Positions 7,105-13,919 of a stretch of 15,924 bases of DNA are shown here, piece by piece (the stretch's first letter is position 1; every line of letters starts with the position of its first letter). The DNA comes from Solirubrobacterales bacterium. Its GTDB lineage: Bacteria > Actinomycetota > Thermoleophilia > Solirubrobacterales > 70-9. The notes under the pieces are model-generated. The model was not told the DNA's origin. It saw only the letters and a list, made by a program, of their open reading frames with translations, and did not search any database. The stretch spans positions 1 to 15,924 of the forward strand of contig JASLIG010000007.1 in NCBI GenBank assembly GCA_030152805.1, in the 5' to 3' direction. A program made the position numbers and the translations under genes.

Positions 7105-7182
7105 GGAGGGACGTGGCACCCCTCCCAAAACACTCAAGCGCGGCTCCTGCCGCGCGTTTTGGGAGGGGTGCCACGTCCCTCC
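7105..7182. repeat. Perfect 27-bp inverted repeat, element B
   Basis: Arms 7105-7131 and 7156-7182 are perfect reverse complements over 27 bp. Between them a six-base bulge (7132-7137) is followed by an inner hairpin GCGCGGC-tcct-GCCGCGC (7138-7155). The complete 78-bp unit would form one very stable hairpin. Its outer end GGAGGGA(C/T)G and its GCGCGGC/GCCGCGC core both recur in element A, suggesting one repeat family. No U-tract follows on either strand, so a classical rho-independent terminator is unlikely, although it could still block transcription or protect an RNA 3' end. Confidence 0.85.
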
Positions 7183-7213
7183 AGTCAGTCACGCCCCGAA
7201 CCACGTCCCCTGC

Positions 7214-7219
7214 TATCTT
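7214..7219 (+). promoter_or_regulatory. Candidate -10 box of the rpmJ-rplQ operon
   Basis: TGC-TATCTT is an extended -10-like sequence about 93 bp upstream of the rpmJ ATG. No good -35 hexamer is visible 16-18 bp upstream. A promoter is expected here because the acylase and the palindromes separate the alpha cluster from the spc cluster. The site itself is tentative. Confidence 0.3.
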
Positions 7220-7312
7220 TCTCGGTCGGCCCACCCCGGCCGGGTGTTTGCGCCTGCGTGCCCAACTCCTGGGGCGTGCGGGAGTCCTGTAGTCGATACG
7301 AAGACCGGAGCG

Positions 7313-7426
7313 ATGAAGGTCAGAGCTTCTGTAAAGCCGATGTGCGAAAAGTGCAAGATCATCCGCCGCAACGGCGCGGTCTTGGTGATCTGCCAGAACC
7401 CCCGACACAAGCAGCGCCAGGGCTAG
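7313..7426 (+). CDS. rpmJ: 50S ribosomal protein L36, zinc-binding form
   Basis: L36 is the smallest protein of the large subunit. The 37-residue product begins MKVRASVKPMCEKCK and has all four zinc ligands, C11, C14, C27 and H32 (C-x2-C-x12-C-x4-H), so this is the zinc-containing form. Length is exactly that of the family. A GGAG lies only 2 nt from the ATG, so ribosome binding looks suboptimal. The same frame stays open upstream to 6806, but only the last 37 codons match L36. It is usually preceded by infA; here it follows 526 bp of non-coding DNA. rpsM starts 13 bp later with an AGGAG overlapping the rpmJ stop. Confidence 0.97.
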   Translation: MKVRASVKPMCEKCKIIRRNGAVLVICQNPRHKQRQG

Positions 7427-7439
7427 GAGCGGGGAACGG

Positions 7440-7823
7440 ATGGCACGTATCGCAGGAGTAAACGTCCCGGTCGGCAAGCGCGTCGAAATCGGCCTCACCT
7501 ACATCTTCGGCATCGGTCGCTCGACCAGCCAGAAGATCCTCGAGGAGGCCAAAGTCGATCCCAACACCATGGTCAAGGACCTGACCGAGGACGAGGTGAT
7601 CCGCCTGCGCGAGGCGGTCGAGCAGCGCGAGGTCGAGGGCGACCTGCGCCGCGAGCGCTCGCAGGACGTCAAACGGCTGATGGAGATCGGCTCCTATCGT
7701 GGCCTGCGCCACCGCCGCGGGCTGCCGGTCCGTGGCCAGCGGACCAAGACCAACGCGCGCGGCCGCAAGGGCCCGCGCCGGATGAGCGTCGCCGGCAAGC
7801 GCAAGGCGCCAACGCCGAGGTAG
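7440..7823 (+). CDS. rpsM: 30S ribosomal protein S13
   Basis: S13 lies in the head of the small subunit and contacts the P-site tRNA and the large subunit (bridge B1). The 127-residue product begins MARIAGVNVPVGKRVEIGLTY, followed by the helix-hairpin-helix stretch IFGIGRSTSQKILEEA, the LREAVE...VEGDLRRE helix, the RGLRHRRGLPVRGQRTKTNARGRKG block and a basic tail that reaches the P site. Length and all motifs are normal. An AGGAG (7425-7429) that overlaps the rpmJ stop serves as ribosome-binding site. It opens the canonical rpsM-rpsK-rpsD-rpoA-rplQ alpha cluster, with rpsK 9 bp downstream. Confidence 0.98.
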   Translation: MARIAGVNVPVGKRVEIGLTYIFGIGRSTSQKILEEAKVDPNTMVKDLTEDEVIRLREAVEQREVEGDLRRERSQDVKRLMEIGSYRGLRHRRGLPVRGQRTKTNARGRKGPRRMSVAGKRKAPTPR

Positions 7824-7832
7824 GGGAAGCAC

Positions 7833-8234
7833 ATGGCCGCCGCAAAAAAACCCGCCAAAGGGCGTTCCCGCCGTCGCGTCAAGAAGAACGTCACCTATGG
7901 GCAGGCGCACATCAAGACTTCCTTCAACAACACGATCGTCACCCTGACCGACACCGAGGGCAACGTGATCGCCTGGGAGTCGGCCGGTTCGGCCGGTTTC
8001 AAAGGCTCGCGCAAGTCGACCCCGTTCGCCGCCCAGGTGACGGCCGACGCAGCCGCCAAGAAGGGCATGGAACACGGCCTCGAGAAGGTCGAGGTTTTCG
8101 CCAAGGGTGCCGGCTCCGGTCGCGAGACGGCGATTCGCTCGCTGCAGGCGGCCGGGCTCGACGTGACCACGGTCAAGGACGTCTCCCCGCAGGCCCACAA
8201 CGGCTGCCGCCCCAAGAAGCGGAGGCGCGTCTAA
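7833..8234 (+). CDS. rpsK: 30S ribosomal protein S11
   Basis: S11 forms part of the small-subunit platform near the E site and the Shine-Dalgarno helix. The 133-residue product has a short basic N-terminal extension (AAAKKPAKGRSRRRVKKN), then the conserved HIKTSFNNTIVTLTDTEGN, GFKGSRKSTPFAAQ and GAGSGRETAIRSLQ blocks. It ends HNGCRPKKRRRV; the HNG asparagine is the site where isoaspartate is known in some bacteria. A GGGGAAG sits 5 nt before the ATG. The TAA stop shares one base with the rpsD start (TAATG), pointing to coupled translation. Confidence 0.98.
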   Translation: MAAAKKPAKGRSRRRVKKNVTYGQAHIKTSFNNTIVTLTDTEGNVIAWESAGSAGFKGSRKSTPFAAQVTADAAAKKGMEHGLEKVEVFAKGAGSGRETAIRSLQAAGLDVTTVKDVSPQAHNGCRPKKRRRV

Positions 8235-8854
8235 TGGCCCGCGATACCGCGCCACAGTGCAAGCAGTGCCGCCGCGAGGGCCAGAAGCTCTTCCTCAAGG
8301 GCGAGCGTTGCTTCACCGACAAGTGCGGCGTCGAGCGCCGCTCCTACCCACCGGGCGAGCACGGCCGCGGCCGCATGCGCCAGTCGGAGTACAGGGTGCA
8401 GCTGCGCGAGAAGCAGAAGACGCGCCGCTACTACCAGGTGCTCGAGAAGCAGTTCCGCGCCTACTACGACAAGGCCTCGCGCCAGGACGGCGTCACTGGC
8501 GAGAACCTGCTGCGCCTGCTCGAGTCGCGCTTCGACAACGTGCTTGTGCGCCTCGGCTTCGCCGCCTCGCGGCGCCAGGCCCGCCAGCTGATCCGCCACG
8601 GCCACTGGCTGATCAACGGGCGGCGCGTCGACATCCCCTCCTACCAAGTGCGTCCCGAAGACGTGATCTCGATCAAGTCGAACTCGGCTGCCACCGACAC
8701 GATCCGCCGGGCGACCGAGCTCGTCTCCACCGTGCCGGCCTGGCTACAGGCCGATCACGACTCCCTCACCGCCAAGGTCCTGCGTTACCCAGAGCGCGCG
8801 GAGATCTCGGCACCGGTGCAGGAGCAGCTGATCGTCGAGCTGTACTCCAAGTAA
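8234..8854 (+). CDS. rpsD: 30S ribosomal protein S4, zinc-binding form
   Basis: S4 is a primary 16S rRNA-binding assembly protein and, in many bacteria, a translational repressor of its own operon. The 206-residue product carries a four-cysteine N-terminal site, C9-x2-C12-x13-C26-x4-C31, so it is the zinc-containing type. The S4 RNA-binding domain follows near residues 95-160 (SRFDNVLVRLGFAASRRQARQL, then HWLINGRRVDIPSYQV). Length is normal. It starts within the rpsK stop. A 40-bp gap separates it from rpoA. No obvious S4-binding pseudoknot was recognised, so autoregulation is only inferred from the family. Confidence 0.98.
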   Translation: MARDTAPQCKQCRREGQKLFLKGERCFTDKCGVERRSYPPGEHGRGRMRQSEYRVQLREKQKTRRYYQVLEKQFRAYYDKASRQDGVTGENLLRLLESRFDNVLVRLGFAASRRQARQLIRHGHWLINGRRVDIPSYQVRPEDVISIKSNSAATDTIRRATELVSTVPAWLQADHDSLTAKVLRYPERAEISAPVQEQLIVELYSK

Positions 8855-8894
8855 CCGGAACCCTGTTTCTGTAACACCCATACACAAGGAACTC

Positions 8895-9872
8895 ATGACC
8901 ACTGACTTCCAGGTCCCTCGTATCGCCTCCGAGAAGGTGGATGACCGTCGCGGCACATTCACCGTCGAGCCCCTCGATAAGGGCTTCGGCTACACCTTCG
9001 GCAACAGCCTCCGCCGCGTGCTGCTCTCCTCCCTGGGCGGCGCCGCCGTCACCAGCGTCCGCATCGAGGGCGTCGCGCACGAGTTCTCGACCGTGCCGGG
9101 CGTCAAGGAGGACGTCACCGACATCGTCCTCAACCTCAAGGACCTCGTCGTCCGCATGCACACCGACGCGGATGAGGTCGAGGCGCCCTTGGTCGCCACC
9201 GGCCCGGGCGAGGTGAAGGCGAAGGACATCGACCTTCCCTCCGGCGTCGAGATCCTCAATCCCGAGGCTCCGATCGCCACGCTCGAGAAGAAAACCAAGC
9301 TCGAGATCTACCTGACGATCGGCCGCGGCCGCGGCTACTCGCCCGCCGAGGAGAACAAGTCCGACGAGCAGCCGATCGGCGTGATCCCGATCGACTCGAT
9401 CTTCTCGCCGATCCGTCGCGCGTCCTACGCGGTGGCGACGGCGCGCGTCGGGCAGCGCACCGATTTCGACAAACTCACCCTCGACCTCGAGACCGATGGC
9501 TCGATCGAGCCGGGCGCGGCCCTGCGCGAGGCCTCCGAGATCCTGATCAAGAGCCTGGCGATCTTCACCGATGCCGACCGGGTCGAGGAGCTGACCGCGC
9601 GCGAGCCGATCGCGGCCGCCGCCGACGTCCTGCCCGGTCCCGCCGGTGACGGCGTCGCTGGCAGTAACGGCCTCGACGAGATCCTGATCGAGGAGCTCGA
9701 GCTCGGCGTGCGCTCCTACAACTGCCTCAAGCGGGCAGGGGTGCAGACGGTCGGTGACCTCGTGCGCAAGACGCGCTCGGAGCTGAACGCGATCCCCAAC
9801 TTCGGCCAGAAGTCGATCGAGGAAGTGATCGAGACCCTGCACTCGCGCGGCCTCGATCTTCAGGGAGACTGA
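8895..9872 (+). CDS. rpoA: RNA polymerase alpha subunit
   Basis: Alpha dimerises to nucleate RNA polymerase assembly and contacts upstream promoter DNA and activators. The 325-residue product has the N-terminal domain (about 1-230) with EPLDKGFGYTFGNSLRRVLL and GVKEDVTDIVLNLK. An acidic and glycine-rich linker follows, then the C-terminal domain from about residue 260. That domain has RSYNCLKRAGVQTVGDL and IPNFGQKSIEEV, which keep the residues equivalent to E. coli R265, N268, G296, K298 and S299 that bind UP-element DNA. AAGGA (8886-8890) lies 4 nt before the ATG. rplQ begins 14 bp after the stop. Position and sequence leave no doubt. Confidence 0.99.
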   Translation: MTTDFQVPRIASEKVDDRRGTFTVEPLDKGFGYTFGNSLRRVLLSSLGGAAVTSVRIEGVAHEFSTVPGVKEDVTDIVLNLKDLVVRMHTDADEVEAPLVATGPGEVKAKDIDLPSGVEILNPEAPIATLEKKTKLEIYLTIGRGRGYSPAEENKSDEQPIGVIPIDSIFSPIRRASYAVATARVGQRTDFDKLTLDLETDGSIEPGAALREASEILIKSLAIFTDADRVEELTAREPIAAAADVLPGPAGDGVAGSNGLDEILIEELELGVRSYNCLKRAGVQTVGDLVRKTRSELNAIPNFGQKSIEEVIETLHSRGLDLQGD

Positions 9873-9886
9873 GGAGCCGGACGGCG

Positions 9887-10240
9887 ATGCGCCACCGCAA
9901 GAAGCGAAACAAGCTCAGCCGCGACGCGTCGCACCGCGAGTCCCTGCTCTCCAACCTCTCCAAGCAGCTGATCGAGCACGAGCGGATCAAGACCAGCCAG
10001 GCCAAGGCCAAGGCCGTGAAGCCCGAGGTCGAGCAGCTGATCACTCTCGCCAAGCGGGGGGATCTGCACGCTCGGCGGCAGGCGCTGGCGACGCTGCACA
10101 ACGACAAGTTCATCGTGCACAAGCTGTTCGAGGAGGTCGCGCCGAGGTACGTGGAGCGGCCGGGTGGCTACACCAGGATCGTTAAGTTGGGTCCGAGGAA
10201 GTCGGACTCGACCGAGATGGTCTATCTCGAGCTGGTCTAG
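9887..10240 (+). CDS. rplQ: 50S ribosomal protein L17
   Basis: L17 is a large-subunit protein near the polypeptide exit tunnel. The 117-residue product begins MRHRKKRNKLSRDASHRESLL and contains SNLSKQLIEHERIKTSQAKAK, the most conserved part of the family, and ends GGYTRIVKLGPRKSD...MVYLELV. Length is normal with no C-terminal extension. GAGGAG (9871-9876) overlaps the rpoA stop and lies 10 nt before the ATG. This is the last gene of the alpha cluster. Its TAG stop shares the palindrome CTAG with the stop of convergent truA, so the two coding regions overlap by 4 bp and no terminator fits between them. Confidence 0.98.
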   Translation: MRHRKKRNKLSRDASHRESLLSNLSKQLIEHERIKTSQAKAKAVKPEVEQLITLAKRGDLHARRQALATLHNDKFIVHKLFEEVAPRYVERPGGYTRIVKLGPRKSDSTEMVYLELV

Positions 10241-10971
10241 CCGTAGGAGACGGACTCGAGGTACAGGCCGTGCGGGGGAGCTGTTTCGCCCGCGTCCGAT
10301 CGGGCTGCTCCACGTAGGAGCTGTTCGAAGCTGCCCTGGGTTCGGCGGCCGCTAGCAACCTCCAGCTGGGTGCCTACGAGGATGCGGACCATGTTCCGCA
10401 TGAAGGCGTCGGCGGTGATTCTGAAGCTGGCGACGTCTTCCTCCCAGGACCAGTCCGCGGTATGGACGTCCCTCTCGAAGCGGACGTGATCGGTTTGGGT
10501 GGGGGTGAAGGCGGTGAAGTCGTGCGTACCAACCAGAGCTGCGGCGCACGCATCGAGAGCGTCGCGATCGAGGCGGTGGGGCCACCAGAGGGCGCGGCCC
10601 TGCTCGAAGGGGCTCGAGCTGGAGCGGGCGCGGATGCGGTAGCGGTAGGTGCGAGAGGTGGCGTCGTGGCGGGCGTTGAAGTCACCCGCGGTGGGGGCTG
10701 CCGCGGTGACGGCGATATCGCGGGGGCCGAGGCCGTTCAGCCGTCGAGCCAGGTTCGAAGGCAGTTCAGCCTTGGTCTCGAAGCTAGCGACCTGGCCGGT
10801 TGCATGCACGCCCGTATCCGTTCGTCCGGCCACGGTCAGCTCCACCGGCTCGCGCAGAACGGTCGCCAGCGCCGTCTCCAGCTCCCCCTGCACGGTCCGC
10901 AGTCCCGGTTGCTTGGCCCACCCTCGAAAGCCGGAGCCGTCGTATTCGATGTCGAGGCGGACCGTGGTCAC
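10237..10971 (-). CDS. truA: tRNA pseudouridine(38-40) synthase TruA
   Basis: TruA isomerises uridines 38-40 in the anticodon stem of many tRNAs. Reading the minus strand from the GTG at 10971 gives 244 residues beginning (V)TTVRLDIEYDGSGFRGWAKQ. The catalytic aspartate is D52 in VAGRTDTGVHATGQV. FNARHDATSRTYRYRI, THDFTAFTP and AFMRNMVRILVG are further family blocks. The frame stays open upstream into ligA, but homology begins at the GTG, which overlaps the ligA stop as GTGA. truA often follows rplQ in the same direction in bacteria; here it is inverted and converges on rplQ, and is the last gene of a surE-ligA-truA operon. Confidence 0.95.
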   Translation of the reverse strand: MTTVRLDIEYDGSGFRGWAKQPGLRTVQGELETALATVLREPVELTVAGRTDTGVHATGQVASFETKAELPSNLARRLNGLGPRDIAVTAAAPTAGDFNARHDATSRTYRYRIRARSSSSPFEQGRALWWPHRLDRDALDACAAALVGTHDFTAFTPTQTDHVRFERDVHTADWSWEEDVASFRITADAFMRNMVRILVGTQLEVASGRRTQGSFEQLLRGAARSDAGETAPPHGLYLESVSYG

Positions 10972-12998
10972 TTGCCGAGCAAGCTCAGCAGGCCGGCTTC
11001 GTCGAGGATCTCGGTCTCGTATTTCTCGGCCTTGGCGAGCTTCGAGCCGGGGTTCTCGCCGGCGACGACGTAGTCGGTTTTTTTCGAGACCGAGCTGACC
11101 ACCTTGCCCCCGGCTGCCTTGATCAGCGCTCCCGCCTCCTCGCGGGTCAGCTCGGGCAGGGTTCCGGTGAGAACGAAAGTCTTTCCTTCCAGAGGCCCGC
11201 CACTGGCGCGGCGTTCGGAGGCGTCCTGTTCGAGGCGCAGGTCCTTCCCGCGCAGCTTCTCGACCAGTTCCCAGGTTCGATCGTCGCCCAGCGACTCGGC
11301 GATCTGCACCGCCATGATCGGGCCGACGCCCTCGACCTCCTCGATCTGTTCCGGGTCGGCGGTATGCAGGGCGTCGATCGAGCCGAAGTGGTCGGCCAGC
11401 GCTTCGGCGGTGACGTAGCCGACACCCGGCAGGCCGAGTGCGTAGAGCACGCGTTTGAAGGGCCGCGCGCGCGACGCGTCGATTGCCGCCAGCAGGTTGT
11501 GGGCGGAGACCTCGCCGAAGCCCTCTAGTCCGGTCAGCTGCTCCTCGCGCAGCTCGTAGATGTCGGCGACGTCCCTGATCAGGCCTTCCTGCAGGAAGCG
11601 CATCGCCTGCTTCTCGCCGAGGCCGTCGATGTCCATCGCGCCCTTGCTGACGAAGTGTTTGACGTGCTGGAAGGACTGCCCGGGGCAGCCCGCCTTGTTG
11701 GGGCAGAAGGTGAAGACGGAATCCTCGGGCTTGACCGTGGGCGTGCCGCAGGCGGGGCATTTGGCCGGCGGCTTCGGCTTCGCGCCCCGTCGCTTGCCCT
11801 TCTCCCGGCGCTGGATCAGCGGCGCGACGACCTGCGGGATCACGTCTCCGGCCCGCATCACCACGACCTCGTCACCGGGGCGCACGTCCTTGCGGGCGAG
11901 GTCCTCCTCGTTGTGGAGCGTGGCGGTCGAGACCGTGACCCCGCCGACGTGGACCGGCTCCAGCATCGCGAAGGGGACGAGGTGGCCGGTGCGGCCGACG
12001 TTCCAGACGACGTCCTTCAGCGTCGTCGTCGCCGTCGTCGGCGCGAACTTCCAGGCGATCGCCCAGCGTGGCTCGCGGCCGACGACACCGAGCTCGCGCC
12101 AGAGAGCGCGCTCGTCGACCTTGACCACGACCCCGTCGATCTCGTAGTCGAGCTCGTCGCGGCGCTCCTCCCACCAGCGGCAACGCTTCACCACCGAGTC
12201 GATGCCGGCGTGGTGAGCGGTGTCCGGATTGACCTTGAAGCCGCGCCCTGCAAGCCACTCGATCTCCTCGCTGTGCGTGGCCAGGTCAAGGCCCTGTACA
12301 GCACCGATCCCGTAGGTCCAGATCGAGAGCGGTCGTTCGGCGGCCAGCGTGGGGTCGAGCTGGCGGATCGAGCCGGCGGCGGAGTTGCGCGGGTTGGCGA
12401 AAGCGGGTTCGCCCGCCTCGGCGCGCCGTTCGTTCAGCGCTTTGAAGTCGGCGATCGGCAGGTAGACCTCGCCGCGAACTTCGATCAGCGGCGGCGCGTC
12501 CCCGATTCGCAGCGGGATCGCCCCGATCGTGCGCAGGTTCTGGGTCACGTCCTCGCCGACGCGGCCGTCGCCGCGAGTGGCACCGCGTGCGAGCAGCCCG
12601 TTCTCGTAGGTCAGCGTGATCGCCAGGCCGTCGATCTTCGGCTCGGTGGTGTAGCTGAACTCGGCGGCGCTGATGTCGAGCCGCTTGAGGTGGTTACGAA
12701 TCCGCGTCTCCCAGGCGCGCAGCTCCTCCTCGTTGCGGGCGTTGGCGAGCGAGAGCATCTGCTCGGCGTGCTCGACCTGGACGAAGCGCTCCAGGGGTGC
12801 AGCCCCGACCCGCTGCGTCGGAGAATCGGCCGTGCGCAGCTCCGGGTGGTCGGCCTCGATCGCGCGCAGCTCGTCGAGCAGCGCGTCGTATTCGTCGTCG
12901 TCGACGATCGGGTCGTCGAGGACGTAGTAGCGGCGGTTGTGCTCGGCCAGCTCCCGGCGCAACTCGGTTGCGCGCTGCTCGGGCGTCGCCGCGCTCAC
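10968..12998 (-). CDS. ligA: NAD-dependent DNA ligase LigA
   Basis: LigA seals nicks during replication and repair using NAD+. The 676-residue product has the full bacterial layout. The NAD-binding Ia domain has YYVLDDPIVDDDEYD. The adenylation domain has catalytic K121 in TEPKIDGLAI and later YEIDGVVVKVD. An OB fold follows, then a zinc finger with C414, C417, C432 and C438. Helix-hairpin-helix repeats (LYALGLPGVGYVTAEALADHF and IEEVEGVGPIMAVQIAE) come next, and a C-terminal BRCT domain (about 599-676, GKTFVLTGTLPELTREEA). It starts with GTG inside the surE stop (GTGA) and ends in the truA start (GTGA), so all three genes are tightly coupled. No domain is missing. Confidence 0.97.
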   Translation of the reverse strand: MSAATPEQRATELRRELAEHNRRYYVLDDPIVDDDEYDALLDELRAIEADHPELRTADSPTQRVGAAPLERFVQVEHAEQMLSLANARNEEELRAWETRIRNHLKRLDISAAEFSYTTEPKIDGLAITLTYENGLLARGATRGDGRVGEDVTQNLRTIGAIPLRIGDAPPLIEVRGEVYLPIADFKALNERRAEAGEPAFANPRNSAAGSIRQLDPTLAAERPLSIWTYGIGAVQGLDLATHSEEIEWLAGRGFKVNPDTAHHAGIDSVVKRCRWWEERRDELDYEIDGVVVKVDERALWRELGVVGREPRWAIAWKFAPTTATTTLKDVVWNVGRTGHLVPFAMLEPVHVGGVTVSTATLHNEEDLARKDVRPGDEVVVMRAGDVIPQVVAPLIQRREKGKRRGAKPKPPAKCPACGTPTVKPEDSVFTFCPNKAGCPGQSFQHVKHFVSKGAMDIDGLGEKQAMRFLQEGLIRDVADIYELREEQLTGLEGFGEVSAHNLLAAIDASRARPFKRVLYALGLPGVGYVTAEALADHFGSIDALHTADPEQIEEVEGVGPIMAVQIAESLGDDRTWELVEKLRGKDLRLEQDASERRASGGPLEGKTFVLTGTLPELTREEAGALIKAAGGKVVSSVSKKTDYVVAGENPGSKLAKAEKYETEILDEAGLLSLLGK

Positions 12999-13804
12999 AC
13001 CGACGTCGGGGCGCTTGCCGCCAGCATTTCGTCGAAGCCCCAGCTTTGCAGCGCCTCGAGACCACCGTGGTCGGTGAGGTCGAAGTGAATTGGCGTCACC
13101 GAGACCCGCCCTTTGGCGACGGCGTTGAGGTCGGTCCCCTCGATCTCCTCGTAGCCCGGCTGCCAGCCGTAGATCTCATAGTGGCGGCGCCCGTCAGCTT
13201 CCCCGACCAGCCTCAGCTCGTCGTTGTAGATCCGTTTGCCGAGCTTCGTCACCTCGATGCCCTGGGGTTCCCCGGCTGGGCAGTTGACGTTGATCAGCGT
13301 CGCGTCCGGCATCGGCTCCTCGGTCAGGCGCCGCACGAGCTGGGCGGCGAAGGCGGCCGCGGCGCCGAACTCGAAGCGGCCGCTGACGTAGCCCATGCCC
13401 CCGCCCGAGGACTGTTGGGAGACGGCGACGGCTGGGATGCCGAGGACGATTCCCTCAAAGGCGGCGGCAACCGTGCCCGAGTAGGTGATGTCGTCGCCGA
13501 GGTTGGCGCCGTGGTTGATGCCGGAGAAGATCAGGTCGGGCCGGTGACCGACCAGTCCCAGCTCGGCGAAGCGGACGCAATCGACCGGCGTGCCGTCGGT
13601 CGCGTATCCCACCGAGCCGTCGCCGAACTCGACCTCCTCCACCGTGAGCGGCGAGCGCGTCGTGATGCTCCGCGCCGTCGCGCTGCGGTTGGAGTCGGGC
13701 GCGATCACATCCACGTCGATCCCCTCGATCTCGCGCAGCGCCCTGCGAGCCGCCTGCAGCCCCGGGGCAGTGATCCCGTCGTCGTTGGTCAGCAGAACTC
13801 GCAT
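12995..13804 (-). CDS. surE: 5'-nucleotidase SurE
   Basis: SurE is a metal-dependent nucleoside 5'/3'-monophosphate phosphatase linked to stationary-phase survival and nucleotide salvage. The 269-residue product begins MRVLLTNDDGITAPG, with metal ligands D8 and D9. Ser41 in APDSNRSATARSIT and Asn97 in FSGINHGANLGDDITYSGTV complete the predicted site. GIPAVAVS and the ending VSVTPIHFDLTD are also typical. Length is normal. It is the promoter-proximal gene of surE-ligA-truA, with ATG 8 nt from a TAGAAT box. Pairing surE with an essential DNA ligase in one operon is not an obvious functional link. Confidence 0.95.
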   Translation of the reverse strand: MRVLLTNDDGITAPGLQAARRALREIEGIDVDVIAPDSNRSATARSITTRSPLTVEEVEFGDGSVGYATDGTPVDCVRFAELGLVGHRPDLIFSGINHGANLGDDITYSGTVAAAFEGIVLGIPAVAVSQQSSGGGMGYVSGRFEFGAAAAFAAQLVRRLTEEPMPDATLINVNCPAGEPQGIEVTKLGKRIYNDELRLVGEADGRRHYEIYGWQPGYEEIEGTDLNAVAKGRVSVTPIHFDLTDHGGLEALQSWGFDEMLAASAPTSV

Positions 13805-13812
13805 CGAAAGCG

Positions 13813-13818
13813 ATTCTA
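13813..13818 (-). promoter_or_regulatory. Candidate -10 box of the surE-ligA-truA operon
   Basis: On the minus strand TAGAAT (5/6 to TATAAT) lies 8 nt before the surE ATG, so transcription would start at or next to the start codon and give a leaderless message. No Shine-Dalgarno fits in that space. A matching -35 at normal distance is not evident; TTGTCA occurs but 27 bp upstream. Confidence 0.5.
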
Positions 13819-13849
13819 GGCATCGGAACGGGGCACCACTCGCCCTGAC

Positions 13850-13870
13850 AAATCGAGAAATCTCAGATTT
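13850..13870. promoter_or_regulatory. Imperfect inverted repeat, possible operator
   Basis: AAATC-GAG-aaat-CTC-a-GATTT forms an imperfect 21-bp palindrome in the 115-bp space between divergent surE and the small gene at 13920. It is AT-rich compared with its surroundings. Position fits an operator, but no regulator gene lies nearby and no known binding consensus was recognised. Confidence 0.35.
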
Positions 13871-13919
13871 GGCTCATTCTGCACGCCACGTGTGAATTGA
13901 TTGCTGCCAGGGTCGTCGC

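Larger units (their letters stand above)
6787..7312. other. Non-coding stretch with large inverted repeats, in place of the expected infA
   Basis: Between the acylase and rpmJ there are 526 bases in which I find no convincing gene. Open frames exist on both strands only because stops are rare in GC-rich DNA; their translations are Arg/Pro/Ser-rich and match nothing I recognise. In particular no frame resembles translation initiation factor IF-1. The stretch holds two large palindromic elements (6792-6950 and 7105-7182), a smaller stem-loop (7064-7096) and, toward rpmJ, a promoter-like sequence (7214-7219). Confidence 0.7.

Noticed and set aside
7105..7182. Intrinsic terminator for the acylase transcript
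   Set aside because: The stem is strong but no U-tract follows on either strand; kept as a repeat instead.
6806..7312. Upstream extension of the rpmJ frame (169 extra codons before the L36 start)
   Set aside because: The frame is open by chance and runs through the palindromic elements; L36 is 37 aa in all bacteria and homology begins at 7313.
6887..7498. Minus-strand frame of 203 codons across the palindromic region and rpmJ
   Set aside because: Spans perfect inverted repeats and the antisense of rpmJ/rpsM; no recognisable protein features and no infA similarity.
10271..10293. GCGGG ... CCCGC hairpin just past the rplQ stop as a terminator
   Set aside because: Short stem with a large loop, no T-run, and it lies inside the truA coding region.
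11655..13088. Plus-strand frame of 477 codons antisense to ligA
   Set aside because: Shadow of LigA, which is complete with all catalytic and zinc residues.
13590..13895. Plus-strand frame of 101 codons opposite the surE start
   Set aside because: Mostly antisense to SurE; no ribosome-binding site or recognisable motif.
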